The position numbers and the translations under genes were made by a program. From Triglochin maritima (Eukaryota; Streptophyta; Magnoliopsida; Alismatales; Juncaginaceae), in contig OY821791.1 of assembly GCA_963682175.1 (NCBI GenBank), positions 23,529,826-23,593,825 of the forward strand: a stretch of 64,000 bases of DNA, given 5' to 3'. Under the pieces are notes generated by a model. It worked only from the letters and a program-made list of their open reading frames with translations. It did no database searches and was not told the DNA's origin. How positions within the stretch are numbered: position 1 is the stretch's first letter; each line of letters opens with the position of its first letter. This document shows, piece by piece, positions 43,169 through 55,663 of this stretch.

Positions 43169-43491
43169 TGAGCGAAGATAAAGTTAAGCAAGTAATGAAT
43201 TTTATGTGGAGTTCTAAGGTTGAAGAACTTGTGCTATAATATTTATGTGAGACAATTGTGGATGGAGATGGGAAAACCCTTGATGGCTTGTTGTTTGTTA
43301 CATAATTTTATTCGTAGAGAAAGTAATGGTGATTTGCTTTAAGATCTTGATGATGAGTTAGATCACAATGAAGATGAGACTTCAAGTTTTCAATTAGAAG
43401 AAAATCTAGACGAAGAAGAAAGTCAAGTTGGATTATCTCAACAACAACAAGTTGCAGATAAAATGTGCAATGATTTCACCAATTCTGATTG
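43169..43491 (+). pseudogene. PIF/Harbinger-type transposase remnant (C-terminal end)
   Basis: From about 43275 the plus strand reads KPLMACCLLHNFIRRE, then one stop (TAA near 43339). An acidic Asp/Glu/Gln-rich stretch and VADKMCND follow, with a terminal TGA at about 43489-43491. The CCLLHNFIRRE motif followed by an acidic linker and a short terminal helix is typical of the end of plant Harbinger transposases. A short MSEDKVKQVMNFMW start at 43169 may belong to another part of the element. The catalytic DDE core is missing and no terminal inverted repeats were identified. Confidence 0.6.
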
Positions 43492-45264
43492 AGTATGATA
43501 GATTGTTTGTTGACATTATTGGAGTGTAATTTATTTTTGTTACATTTGACTGGATTAATACATTATCCTAAATAATTTATGATTATGTTCTTATTTTATT
43601 TTATTTTTTGGTTTGTTTAATGTTCATTTATTTTTCTTCATTATTTATAAATACCAATAACAAAAATTACATTGTTTTTACATTTTATGGTAAATTTCAG
43701 TAATATGCACAAATAATAGAATATGAATTTCATCATATTCCAGTTACAAGTACAAACAACAGAATTTGGACAAATGGAATTTAAATTCCGCTAGATTCTG
43801 TTTTCCATTGTTTTCATTTTGACCCCGAGAATCCACTTTCCTGTTATTTCTTGTGCACAAAACCCCCCCCATAGAAACCTTCTCCTTTCTTTCTCCTACT
43901 TCTTCCGTCCTCCATTGATATGGTTAGTTAAGTTTACAAACTAAGTTGTAACTTGAGGAGGTTGAAGCTTGTAATGGTGGTGTCCTTGATCAAAGCATAG
44001 ATTCTTGTTCTTTGTCATGAATGATTTCCAATGAAGTGAGCTTCATCCATTGGTAAATTTCGACTTAATAGTTTCTGGTGATGTATAGTACTAATCTTGG
44101 TAGTTTCCTTTTCCACAGCATGTGTAGGGAGTAGATCCACCTTTATGGCTGGAGGTAGACGTAGATTTGGATTTCTTTTTGTTGTATGTTGCACTTTTGT
44201 AGTCACTCCATATTCTGAAGGCTAGATATATACCTATGTTTTGTTGATGCTTGGGTTTGATGAGTTAATAAACACTTAGAATCTTTATTCAGACTTGGTT
44301 TCTTATCATGCTTGTATGATTCTTTGTCTTATAGTTGGACTGGTGGATGTGTATGGATCTCTCTTTATATTCCTTTAAGGGGTAGACACGTTAGTACCAC
44401 ACAAGCAAAATAATATAGGATAACCGATTGGGTGATTGGGTATGAGAGTATAAGTAGATCTTGGCTATCTAGACAAGGTTAATAGATTAAAATGCAACAT
44501 ATACTAACAAAATGTAGAATTTGAAGTAGAGAATGCCGAAATCCAACCACAAAAAGAATGTGATTTATAGATATTCATTGATGAGTATCATAATTTATCA
44601 TTTTTACCTTCACTATTATCTTACTTTTGTATTTTAATAATGCTATGTTGAGTGTTTTCTTTCATTTTGTAAATTACAAGGAAATAGAAACAATTGCTGA
44701 AAATATTGAAAAATAGGAATTAAATGTAAAATCCGATATATAAAGTGAAAGTTGAAGGACATGATACAAGAAATTCGCTCCACATATTTGTGCTCTCTAG
44801 TTTTCTGCAAAGTGTTGGGAAAATAATCAAATTATATGTGCAAATTCAGATTATGCAATCAACTCCAAATATGAAAGTTCGGAAGGAAAGTTTGGACTGT
44901 CAGCATATGACACTTATTTTATTCATAGAATCCACATCCAAATATCAAATTTTATGATTCAAGATCCGTTGGAAAAAAAATTTAAAGGTGAAAATATTTG
45001 TCTCTTGAGACTTGCCAAATTCTGATGATATGAGGGCTAAAACCGTTTATCAAGTCAGACTGTATTTGGAAACTGGGCATCCGACAGATCATCTGTAATT
45101 GGGGCATAAACTTTTAATAAAATATCCAAATAATGTGATTCAAGATGCGCTACACAGACAACTTCAACACGCACAACTTTGGTGTTCTACAATTTTCCAT
45201 ATTAAGAAGTACGGGGCTCGTAAAAGGTGTATAAGACTTCTGATGTGAGAGAACAAAAAACATG
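43492..45264. other. AT-rich DNA without a recognisable gene
   Basis: No frame above about 70 codons with a motif. 43690-43810 has palindrome-like GAATTTCATC/GGAATTTAAATTCC sequences that may come from the end of a DNA transposon. From 44720 to 45240 the phrase ATTCAAGATCCG/ATGCG recurs (about 44957 and 45139), suggesting an old repeat. Nothing else is assigned. Confidence 0.45.
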
Positions 45265-45860
45265 CATTGCACACATTCTAGTATTGTGCGTACTTTTATC
45301 CTAATAGGTGATCAAGACTAAAGAATGAAAGATTGAAGTCAATATATGAAATCAAACTCCTTGAAGACCAGTAATTTTATCTTTATTTGAGTATTTAGGA
45401 ACCTTTGTAAACCTGAGAAAACTTGTTGGGATATCCATCCATAATCACTCTAGGTTCCACCTAGAAGTCACACACAAAATCTCACATTATTCGGACTTCA
45501 ATAAATCACCCGGAAAACCACCCAAATTCAACTTCACTTACTCTAGGTAAAATGGTCAAAAGTTAGTTTCCGTCTGACCATTTATAAACAACAACTTCTC
45601 AATTGAACGGTCGACTATTTTGAGGTTTTTCAAATTTTCATTTTAAGATGTTTTCTTGGCATTTTTCTATTACAACTATCTTGAAGAACACATATTTATC
45701 CAATTTTGAATTCAGGCTATAGGTCGGTTGCACCTTCTTTAGAGGGTCACTGAATCAGACTCAAACCTGGATAGTAACTTTTCTCGCTTTCGTTTGAACG
45801 TCTTTGACCTGTCAGTCAACCGTTTCCTAAATGGCCAGTATACAAACTCCTAGTTTACAC
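45265..45860 (+). repeat. Partial copy of LTR-like unit 3
   Basis: Matches the start of unit 3 in the same orientation: CATGCATTGCAC, TTTTATCCTAATAGG, GATCAAGACTAAAGAATG, TTGGGATATCCATCCA, then TTCCACCTAGAAG. It lacks the first ~80 bp of the unit. Confidence 0.65.
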
Positions 45861-46441
45861 TAGACAAGATGGTATTTTTCATTTGATCAAGTCTTACGAT
45901 AAAATGTACACCTAATGCACAAAAGAAATTGCACTCTTAAAAGAACAATCAATGCCTAATCAGACTACCATTTTCCTGCCTAAATCAGACGTTCGACTTG
46001 CGTCCAAACGGACAAAGAGACCACCTAGAAGGTATGAATAAATAGGTTAAAAGACTCGCATGTCAAGTGCAAGCGAATATCACGCTGCAAAATGCAAGGA
46101 TGGGACATGATAATGTAGGCTGAAATTGCCCTCAACTGGTCGCGGTTTGTGAAAGCATTTAACCGATTGGGAGGTTTAGAATTTTCAACAAAAAAACTAG
46201 TTGATCAGTTTCGGAATCCGGTAGACCAATCGGGATTGCCTCTTGTTCAAGCTTCTACTATTTTTACAAAATCCTGAAAATTTGGTTACAGATTTCTTCC
46301 GTACTGATTTGATTGTTGAAGTCAATAAATAGGGGGTATTTTCGAAGGTTTTAAGAACCCACATATTAACCACATGTGTAACAGTTATAGTGCATCATAT
46401 GCACCCAGTAGGGTTACAATGGAAGTGTCACAAGGGTTATC
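45861..46441. other. Unassigned sequence left of the chromovirus LTR
   Basis: No gene. 46180-46245 has GTTGATCAGTTTCGGAATCC and AGACCAATCGGG motifs similar to 2280-2400, so part of an LTR may be present. It ends directly before the chromovirus LTR at 46442. Confidence 0.4.
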
Positions 46442-48635
46442 TGTAACGCCCTTGAAAATCGGGAACTTTAAAATGATAATTCAAGAAACTTAAACCCATA
46501 AAAAATGGGGAAATTACACATAATACTCAAAAAATGGTGCATCATTACAAGAGGGTTGAAAGTTTGATTACAACAAAGACAAGAAAGTACATAATACAGA
46601 TAACAACAACCTAGGAGATAAGACTGGAGGATCTTGTCCAAGATCTACTCGTCCTCGGTCATGACCCACTCAGCACCTAACGAGGCCCTGGAATTGAACA
46701 TGATAAAATGCCTGAGTTTTCATAATGAAAACTCTATATACCAAGTCCATCTAAACTATGAATGTACAGTACAATGAACCTAGCATACTAGTAACTCATG
46801 GCATGATGGTACAACAAGGAAACCTTCCCGAACAGGGGCAAAATGGACAACAGTCCCACTAACAACATTGGGTCACTCGAGGGCACCCACCGTAGGCAAT
46901 GCTGTTTTACGGAGAGCACGCGACACACCCACACTCGCTACTACATTAATCATGAGGGGTTCGGTGAGGGTCTCACGCACTTCCAAGAAATAGATACAAA
47001 TCTGATCCTTGTGGTCCTTAGGGCACACCACCCGCCAGAGTCGTCGCTGTGGTCGACCATACCTGCCGAGCCGTGGCACAGCCTGGATGACCATCTCTGC
47101 CAACACAAGGGCCAGACGGTCATCTCGCTCCGTAGAGCTACGTAACAACAATGCATTGGGATCCACGATCCCTTAGATCTACTTCAAAGGGTGACTGAAA
47201 TGAGACGCGATATGCCATACTAAAGCTTATCCACACAACATGGCACGTGTACCAAGCATCCACTCTCTTTCGTTCGGCAATCCCTGGGCAGGCACAATCA
47301 GTGCCCCTACCGTCACCTCTCGGCTCATGCACGAAGCAAGAACATGTATTTCTGAGGAAATAGTTCGACACTTGGTTACACATTCTCGCTCTGCGGTCCC
47401 ATGGAAGGCGCGATCATCACACCTATCGTCACCTCCCGGCTCACGCATGAAGCGAGGACACGGGCTTTCGAGAAACATTTCTACACAAAGCTTTCGCTTC
47501 AACGATGTCGTTTTGCCTCCGTGCTCGCATTTCAACCGCTCACATGCGCTTGTACCTCACCTCCATGCCCTCGTGCTCACGTCTTGCCCATTACCATGCT
47601 CTTACACCTTACCTCTATGCCCTCGTGCTTGCGTCTCGCTCACGCCCACGTGCCTCACCTCCGTGCTCCATCTCGCCCGCGCCCACACACTCGCGCCTTG
47701 CCTCCGTGTTCGCATCTCACCCACGCCCACATACTCGCACCTCGCCTCCATGCTCACATCTTGCCCACACCCACACGCTCGTGCTTCACGTCCTTACGCT
47801 ACAACATCCATGTCCGCGTACCCGTTCACCATCCTAGCCACGCCAGGCAATGACTTTGCTCGCTTGGGCAACGACTTGGCTCGCCTGGGCAACGCCTTGG
47901 TGTGCCTAGGCAACACCTTGCATGCTTGGGCATTGCCTATCTCTGCTGGGAAATGTCCGGTCGGCATTAGTCGGCGCCCCATCCTCCGACCGACCCTCGT
48001 CGCCAACGAGGCCTCCAGCCATCCGACAACGAGCCAACACCTTTACACGCCTTGTGTGAGCAACATAAATAAACTTGGCATACCTTTTTCGATTTTGCAG
48101 GAGTTCACCGACGACCACCTCTCTTGCACCCTAGCACCTCAGCCACGAAGCCACGTGACCACTTCATTGTTCAATGCACCACGTCAGCTTCACCTCTTCA
48201 ACCAACGACCCCGCTAGCCACACTCCTCAGCGACCTCCTTGCTTGCTGTCTACCACCGCTGGTCAGAGATCCATCAGCCACTGCTCATCGGCAGCCTTGG
48301 AGAGGGAAGAGGAGGGGGTACATGGGAGAGGAGGTGGTGGAATTGGGAGAGAAATGAGGGAGAGATGTGTGAGTGTGTGTGTTTCTTCTTCAAAATCACC
48401 CACCAACCAAGCAAACATGGTTGGCCATACCTCACCCCATATCTTTCGTACTTCCAACCATTCTCACCATACCTCCACCCACTCCTACACCATGCCTTCC
48501 AAGTCAAAGCACCCTTAGGCCTAAACCTCACCACCAAAGCAAGTTTAAGCTAATCTAAACCAAAACCAAATGTCCACCCTTCTTAATTTCTTCTCACCCA
48601 CGATTAACCTCTAAGTTTTTGGTTAAGACTTAACA
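46442..48635 (-). mobile_element. 3' LTR of a minus-strand chromovirus
   Basis: Plus-strand borders TGTAACGCCC at 46442 and ...GACTTAACA at 48635, i.e. TGTTAAGTC...GGGCGTTACA on the minus strand. 2194 bp. A purine-rich tract (AAGGAGGGTGGAT on the minus strand) sits between it and pol. The middle is very C-rich on the plus strand and carries two minisatellites. A 325-codon plus-strand frame at 47240-48217 lies wholly in this LTR and reflects the repeat composition. Confidence 0.85.
47520..47940. repeat. Two minisatellites in the chromovirus LTR
   Basis: About 47560-47795 has a ~44-bp imperfect repeat: starts near 47652, 47695, 47739 and 47783 share GCCTYRCCTCCRTG and CGCCCACAC motifs, and CACGCCCAC phrases continue to the left. 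About 47866-47936 has four 21-bp units of the type GCTTGGGCAACGACTTGGCTC. Confidence 0.7.
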
Positions 48636-48647
48636 ATCCACCCTCCT

Positions 48648-49363
48648 TCAAGAAATTTCGTCTGTAAAATTTGAAATAGGCAACTCACTGAAAAGCTTCG
48701 GGTACTTCTTCCGAACTTCCTCCTCGATCTCCCAAGTGGACTCGCGAATGCTATAGTGTTGCCATCGCACGTTCACCATCGGAATGGTCCTCCTCCTGAG
48801 ATGGTGCTCCATGCGATCCATGATCACTACAGGCTTCTCCTTCAAAGACATATCCTGCTGAATCTCTGGAACCTCTATCTCAATGATGTGGTATTGGTTT
48901 GCCACATACTTCCTCATCATCGATACATGGAAGCGATTGTGAAGACCCAAAAACTACGATGGCAAAGCAATCCGGTAAGAGACCTCTCCAATGCGGTCAA
49001 GAATCTCAAACGACCTGACATACCTCAGACTGAGTTTCCTCTTCTTCCGGAACCTCATTACTCTCTGGGATGGGGAGATCTTCAAAAATACATGGTCGCC
49101 GACCTCAAAGGTCAACTCATGTCTGTGCTTATCTACGTAGCTCTTCTGCTTGCTCTGTGCTGATGCTAACCTCCTCCTGATCACATCGACCTTCACTACG
49201 TACATCTGCACCATCTCAGACCTAACTAACTGCCTCTCGACTACCTCACTCCAACAAACTTGTGATACGCAATGCCTCCAGTACAATGCTTCATACAGTG
49301 TCATCCCAATACTCCTGTGGAAGTTGTTGTTGTACGCGAACTCTATCAGCGGCAAGTGATCAT
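48648..49363 (-). pseudogene. Chromovirus integrase C-terminus with chromodomain
   Basis: Reading down from 49355: the end of the integrase core (PLIEFAYNNNFHRSIGMT), a YVDKHRHELTFEVGDHVFLK motif, then LRYVRSFEILDRIGEVSYRIALP. A new frame from 48950 gives FHVSMMRKYV and the chromodomain (VNVRWQHYSIRESTWEIE, EEVRKKYPKLF). The chromodomain directs these elements to particular chromatin. Coding is split by a stop near 48954. Its tail closely matches the 1-51 fragment. Tekay/Del type. Confidence 0.88.
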
Positions 49364-49364
49364 C

Positions 49365-50198
49365 CTAATGTCCAACACAATCTAGAGTGCAAGCTCTCAG
49401 CATATCCTCTAATATCTGGATAGTCCACTCCGGCTCACCGTCTGTCTGCGGCTGAAAAGTTATACTGAACTTCAACCGCATCCCCAAGGCTTTCTGCAAA
49501 CTCCCCCAAAACTTGGATGTAAACATGGGGTCTCGATCAGAGATGATGCTCACTGGTACTCCATGCAATCTGACTATCACCTCGATATAAAACTTAGCAG
49601 GACCCTCCAAAGGCAACGTGGTCCTGATTGCTAAGAAGTGTGCCAACTTAGTTAGTCGATCAACAATGACCCATATCGCATCATGAAACCTCTTTGACAT
49701 CGGCAATCCTTTGACAAAGTCCATCATCACATGTTCCCACTCCCACTATGGCAACTCGTTCCTCTACATTGGCTCTGCTGGTCTCTGGTGCTCAATCTTT
49801 ACCTGTTGACACACAAGTCATCTGGACATAAATTCTGTTATGTCCCACTTCATACCCTTCCACAAGAAGTTCCGTTGTAGGTCCTTAAACAACTTCATGC
49901 TCCCCGGGTGGATAATGTATCGGGCTCTGTGTGCCTCCTCTAGGATTTCCTTCCTCGGATCTTCTCCCTATGACACCCAGATACGGTTCTTGAACTGCAA
50001 ACCCCCATCTACCCCTATACTAAAATCAGATCCCTCCTTCGCAGGCAACTGCATCAGGCTGGGCAGCTCATGATCTCCACTCTGGGCATGCACGATACTC
50101 AAGACGATATGAGGCTCCCCTCTCTGTCCGACAATCACAACCGCCTCTGATCCCTCAATGAACAACCTCCACTCTACCAAAGTCTCAATCAGCTTCAA
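49365..50198 (-). pseudogene. Chromovirus integrase core and N-terminal part
   Basis: The frame 49730-49365 holds the catalytic core: MDFVKGLP with the first Asp, SDRDPMFTSKFW with the second, and QTDGEPEWTIQILEDMLR with the Glu. The frame 50198-49968 holds the region before the zinc finger. 49740-49967 between them is out of frame. Several stops (for example TAG near 49375-49365) prevent a full protein. Confidence 0.87.
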
Positions 50199-50342
50199 CT
50201 TTCCTGCTTAGGGCATCTACAACCGAATTCGCCTTTCCTGGGTGATAGGAAATGGTCAAGTCGTAGTCATTGATTAACTCGACTCATCTGCGGTGCCTCA
50301 TTTTCAGCTCCTTCTGTCAGAACATATACTTTAGACTCTGGT
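50199..50342 (-). pseudogene. Chromovirus RNase H tail, truncated
   Basis: The minus strand reads a SLKYMF-like motif, MRHRR.VELINDYD, and SYHPGKANSVVDALSRK, the conserved end of the Ty3-gypsy RNase H domain, with at least two in-frame stops. Sense is lost upstream of SLKY at about 50342. RT, protease, gag and the 5' LTR are therefore missing from the window. Confidence 0.85.
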
Positions 50343-50481
50343 TGTAATGACCCTGATCTCGCGGATGCTGGGCAAACCAAGCAAACTATCGCGATCAGAG
50401 TCATCCACGATGACCGAAGGAGTTACAATAGAAGACGATACATAGAAGACACGATGTACTTAATAAAACATACATGGATAG
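50343..50481 (-). mobile_element. LTR-end fragment, probably another chromovirus
   Basis: Begins TGTAATGACCCTGATCTCG, resembling the minus-orientation LTR end at 46442 (TGTAACGCCCTTG...). It contains an imperfect inverted repeat: TGACCCTGATCTCGCG near 50346 against CGCGATCAGAGTCA near 50391. It is cut at 50481 by element 3. Confidence 0.45.
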
Positions 50482-52088
50482 TGATTGGCATCATATCATG
50501 CATATATTCGTGTCTTATATCCTCTATTTTGAACCTAAGCAATGCTTCTAACGAGTTTTATGTTTAAGTTTCAGGAATAAACAAGTGGAGAAGAAGAGAC
50601 ACAAAAAGGACTTAAACACAAGAAAAAGGATTGAATTGTGAGACTTATGGACTGATATGCAAGAGGGAATGACCCAAATGTAAACCAAAAGGACCACTAA
50701 GCAAATCCAGAAACTCCACATCGTAATGAGTATTTTGGCAATTAGATCCAGGCCTAAGCTCCAACAACCAACTCGGGTCCACCAAACATGAAGAAATCGA
50801 TCCACAAAAGTCTCCACCAAAGCACAACTGGATCAAGCCAATCCAGACCGCTGATTGGCAGATCCAGACCGTTGATTGGCGGTCAGATGTTCTCCCGATC
50901 CGATAATTTTCAGCCGGGTGTTGTATTAGAGTATATTTAGTCTATTTATGGTATGTGTTTAGTCTCATACCGGGGGATTGTCTCGGGTTACCTTTTTCTA
51001 TTAGTATAAATAGAACTCTTCCTCCTCCTTTGTATTTACTACATGCTTAGTGGCCATTCTCTCCACTTAGAGTAAGCCTTGGAGCAAAACTCAAGTGGAG
51101 AAGAATGCTACTTGTAATGTGAATCATGTAAATAAAATAACTTTTCTTAATGTTGTCTTTCTTTAATTCTCACATGCTTAGCTTAATTTTGTTTCATTAA
51201 TCTTAGTAGACTCAGTTAACATGTTTTCTTCTCTTAACGTAATAGTTAGCTTAATGATTAGTGAATAGTTCCATCCTCCTTTGGGTGTGGAGATGATGTA
51301 CATTTATGTGATGAAGTTTTGATGTTTGATGATTTTTTATTGTGTACATAGACTTGCATGTTTGTATGTTCATCGGGGGTGTTTTAATCATCTACATGTT
51401 GGGGGATTTTTGATGAATTTTGCCAAAAGATTTAGACAATTCCCATGCTTAGTTTCCTCATGTTTATTGACTCAAATTTCCTGTTGGGTATGCTACATGT
51501 TAGTTGTGTGTTTGTATTTGTGTTTGCGTGCTTCATTGATTGAAGAAACTTTATTTTGATGGGGTTTGCTAAAAGATTTAGACACCTCCCATGCATAGCT
51601 TTGTTCTTCACATGAGTTCATGGTTTTTGATGAGTCTTGCCATATCGTTAGACACTTCTCATGTTGAGTCTAGTCTTATCATAATCAAGTAGTAATTGTC
51701 GATACGTTATGTGAATGGATTGATAGGTTTTGCTAAATCTTTAGACACTTCCTATGCATGAAGACACACACATACATGTGTCATTCATCACTTAATTCAC
51801 TTCATATGTGAACCCACTCCACCCCTTAGGGGTTTCTCTTCCTGAAATTCAAATCTCTTTGTTAGGTTTTTAGTTAGTCTTAGTCAATCTTTAGTTTCTT
51901 TCTTTTGCATTTGCTAACTACTAGTTTAGTGTATTCTAGTTTAGCGTAATCAAATCTCTTCTCCCCTATTTTGCCACTTGATTTATGACAAACCAGAGAC
52001 TACTCACCTCCCTGTGTATCGACCCGTACTTGCCCCATCTTCACCGACAGTTGTGCACTTACGGTCTAAACTTTAATCGAATCTAACA
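50482..52088 (+). mobile_element. 5' LTR of element 3
   Basis: TGATTGGCATCATATCATGC...GAATCTAACA, 1607 bp. U3 palindromes at 50846-50864 (with one inserted base) and 50867-50884, TATAAATAG at 51005-51013. The first ~100 bp resemble element 4's LTR, and its end resembles the LTR at 63635. Confidence 0.9.
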
Positions 52089-52094
52089 AGTTTT

Positions 52095-52111
52095 TGGCAC
52101 CGTTGTCGGGG
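52095..52111 (+). promoter_or_regulatory. Primer-binding site for tRNA-Asp, element 3
   Basis: TGGCACCGTTGTCGGGG, two mismatches to the tRNA-Asp complement, six bases after the LTR end. Confidence 0.85.
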
Positions 52112-53184
52112 AGGTGCTCATTCCAGACTCTGGTTTAGATGATTCGAGTGGATTTAATTTTTTGTTTTTAGTTGTTTTGTGTTTCAGGAGATCTAAACAT
52201 CAAGGGATGATACCAAGAGAAAATAGGAGGACAAAACAGACACTTGGACCGCCAATCAGCGGTGGTGGACCGCCAACTGGCGGCCTGGTGAACTCATTTT
52301 GCTCTCTACTGTCTTCTGGTTGTTTCTACATTCAATATAGTGGTATAGGGATCAATAATCAATCCCCTTTTAATCAACTGTGCCAATAAAACCCAAAGCA
52401 AAAGATTAGGCATTCTTGCTTGTTTAGGTCATGCATCATATACTTGACTTAGGCACGTAGTTTGTCTTTTATTTTAGCTTTACTATCAATTGTTGAGAGC
52501 TGACGTGAGGTACGCATTTCCTACTCATTCATGCATTTTGTATGACCATGCATTAGTTAGTAGGAATTTCATTGCAACAAGTGTGAGTTGATTGTTTGTT
52601 TGGAGAGTTGATTTCTAGATTAAGACTCCAAAACGCTACTAAGGAGGGGTTATCCCATATAAGATAAGGTGGGGGATTTCATCACCCTTTGCTTTGCCCC
52701 AAAAATCACACCAATCAAGAGCCTAATTTTAAAAATAAAGTAGACATTGGCCCCTAAAGATCTTGGGCGCATTAGGAGAGTGATCCGGTCGCGACCGTCA
52801 TGGCGTGATCGGCGTCGTCCACTTTGTCGATAGTAGGAGAGACGAGATCTCTGGATCTTGGATCACTTGCTAGGCTTGGTGGTCTTCGTCTTAGGGAGGT
52901 GAGGCGTGTTGAGGCCACGTGACCTCGTAGTTAGGCGTCGTCTAGCTGTAAGGACCTATAATGACCTTAGGTTGTTTAAGCCTTGTTTGCTTATGTGCTT
53001 CTACCATTACCTACCTGTCGTAGCATAAGGACTTCTTCCCTTCTCTCCTGAGTCATTCATTCTCATCTTAGTCTTCCCATCTTCTCCTCTACGCAACTTC
53101 TATTTTAATTGTTTTTTAATATATAAAAAAGTTTTCTTTCTTTCTTTTTGGTCGTGTGACTCGTGTGGGTGTGCAGCTTTGTGC
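52112..53184 (+). other. 5' leader of element 3
   Basis: Palindromes GACCGCCAATCAGCGGTG (52247-52264) and GACCGCCAACTGGCGGCC (52268-52285). GATCCGG (52782-52788) pairs with CTGGATC (52851-52857) with one G-U. An inner ATCGGC/GTCGAT hairpin is kept with one G-U. Confidence 0.75.
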
Positions 53185-54703
53185 ATGCTATTGTGGCCTC
53201 GAGACGCCGAGGGTCGTTTGATGAGATACGGCAATGATCTATCACTGATTGTCAACTTTTCAAACAGATCCCCGTACCGTGTCCTACATAGTCCCGGGAC
53301 CATGACCGATCGTCAACGACACGAGGGCGACCGAGATTTTGGATTCATACCACCTTCTGGTCCAGAAGGTAGGGATCCACAATCTCATAACTTGGTTCCC
53401 CAGGCTCCCATCCCCCTCCGCGATCGATGCTACCCGAATCGTACTGCTCTACCTTCTTGCCTTGTATTGCCAGAGGCCAATGGGAACCACTTTGAGGTTA
53501 AGCCTCAATTTATTTTCATGCTCCCTCACTTCACTGGGAAGGGTAACTCATATATCTTTCTCAGGGAATTTGAGGAGGTCTGTGCGATGTTCAACCAGCA
53601 ACAACTTAGCACAGACTCCATCCACCTTAGGCATGTTCCAACTTTGCACTAAAGGATGATGCCAAGAAGTGGTTGTATAGCAACTAGGCGAGTTCCGTTA
53701 GAACTTGGGATGAATTGCAATCTGCATTCCTCAAGAAGTATTTTCCAAATCATCAGACTTAAAAACTGACGAACGAAATGAATTCGTTTTATCAGCATGA
53801 GACTGAATCATTCCATGCATATTTTGAGAGGTTCAAGGAGATACTATCTTCATTCCCTCACCATGGCATTGAGTTGTGACGCCTTTATCAGATTGTCTAC
53901 GAGGGTCTTCGCATCCCATCCCGTACGCTCCTTAAGTCCATGTGTCAAGGAGAGTTCTTAGGAAAAGACGAAAGGGAGGCATGGGCTTTCCTAGAAGATC
54001 TCGCTGAGAAAACCATGAAGTGGGAGAGTGTGAGGGAACCATCACCATCATCTAGCATAGGAGCAAGGATTGCAAATGCAAACTCGACTAGATTGGGTGC
54101 CGTATTTGCTGTCGATACCACTATGGCCACTGAGGCACGCATGGCGGCCTTAATGCGCCGTATGGATTCAATTGATTTCCAAAACCAGCAAGGTGTGTCT
54201 CATGTGTCTGCATCTGGTCTGTTCCTTGTTATTTATGTCGTAGGATAGGTCATGTAGGAGATGAGTGTGCATCCATTGCTCCTGAGATGGAGTATGTCAA
54301 TGCCATCTATGATAGATCCAGGAATGACCCATACTCATCATCATATAACCCTGGATGAAGGAATTGTCCTAACTTTTCATTGAACCAAAGCAATGCCCAG
54401 GGTGGTCTTTCAAACTTCTCTTGACCACCTAACCGACCACACCAACCTCCCATGCATTCACAATCTTTTCAGCCACGTCAAGCTCAAATCATCAACCAAC
54501 TGGGTTTCCCAAATTCTAACAACATAGGAACCCGGTTCAATTCGCTTGAGAACTTGACTCGAGGACTTGAGAACTCATTGAAAAACTTTATGGCATCCAC
54601 AAGTCAAGTCCTCACTTCAAATCAGCAGACCATCAAATCTCTTGAGCTTCAGATGGGTCAATTGGCTCAGTTTGTACATGAGAGAGAGAGGGACTCTGCC
54701 TAG
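53185..54703 (+). pseudogene. gag: Gag of element 3, broken
   Basis: Starts at the conserved ATG 53185. The N-terminal part is diverged from element 1 (about 40 residues specific to this copy). After the shared IPLRDRCYPNRTALPS motif it is close to element 1. Frame is lost near 53640-53660, several stops lie in 53690-53940, and a shift near 54220 falls in the zinc knuckle. The tail ends at TAG 54701-54703 after GAGAGAGAGAGGG. Confidence 0.9.
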
Positions 54704-55642
54704 ACAACCTGTTGTTAACCACCATTCTCAACAGCAACCGAGCATGCAAGTTGTGAGTTCGAGACCACAAAGGGGCAAGTGAAATATGTGGAAGAACTTA
54801 TGGACCATATCAATGCCATTGTAACCCTGAGAAATGGGAAACAGGTTGACAACCAAATTTCTATGCCGTAGCCACCATCTATGCATCCTATGCAGCCCCT
54901 CTGTGGGAATGATGGTGAGAAAGATGGCGAGGGTGAGGGTAATATAGCAACGCCTCTTTCTCGGGCTCGGCAGAAAACCTACCTGCCAAAAGCTCCATAT
55001 CCTAGTAGGTTGACTACGAAACAGAGTGACAATGTTGACAAAATGCAAGAGATATTCACGAAAGTGAATGTCAACATTCCTTTGCTAGACATGATTCATA
55101 AAATACCTCCCTATGCAAAATTCCTGAAGGATCTCTGTACGACCAAGAGGAAAACCAATGTAACTAGCAAAACCTTTTTGGCGGCTAATGTGAGTTCGAT
55201 CATTTCGAACCCAACGTACGTAAAATTGAAGGACCCAGGAAGTCCAACAATTTAATGTGTCATTGGGGACTCTCGCATTACTAATGTCTTGCTAGATCTA
55301 AGGTCGGCGGTTAACCTCTTACCAGTTTCTGTGTATCAACGATTAAGCCTAGGCGAGCTCAAGCCTACGAAAACAACTTTATAGTTGGCGGATCGTTCGA
55401 TCAAAGTCCCAATGGCGGTCATTAAAGATGTCCTAATCAAGGTCGGCGATTTCATATTTCCTATTGACTTCATCGTCCTTGAAACTGAACCAGTCAAGAC
55501 TACCCACTCTCAGATTCCATTGATTTTGGGTAGACCATTTCTGGCGACATCAAATGCCTTAATCAATTGTCGAACTGGACTCATGAAATTGTCGTTCGGG
55601 AACTTGACCACGACATTCCATTTGTTCAATATGGTCAGGTAA
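54704..55642 (+). pseudogene. Protease region of element 3, inactive
   Basis: It enters in the +1 frame after the gag stop, shifts again near 54780, then runs in one frame with KTYLPKAPYPSRLTTKQ. Stops are at 55253-55255 and 55382-55384, and another at 55640-55642. The active-site motif reads DLRSAVNLLP: the Gly after Asp-Leu is Arg (near 55301). LGRPFLATSNALINC is intact. Not functional. Confidence 0.88.
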
Positions 55643-55663
55643 CCGGCATCTTTTGAGGACCCC

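Noticed and set aside
47240..48217. Long plus-strand open frame (325 codons) rich in His, Pro, Ser and Arg
   Set aside because: It lies wholly in the chromovirus 3' LTR, follows its C-rich minisatellites and has no domain; overlapping frames on both strands are equally open.
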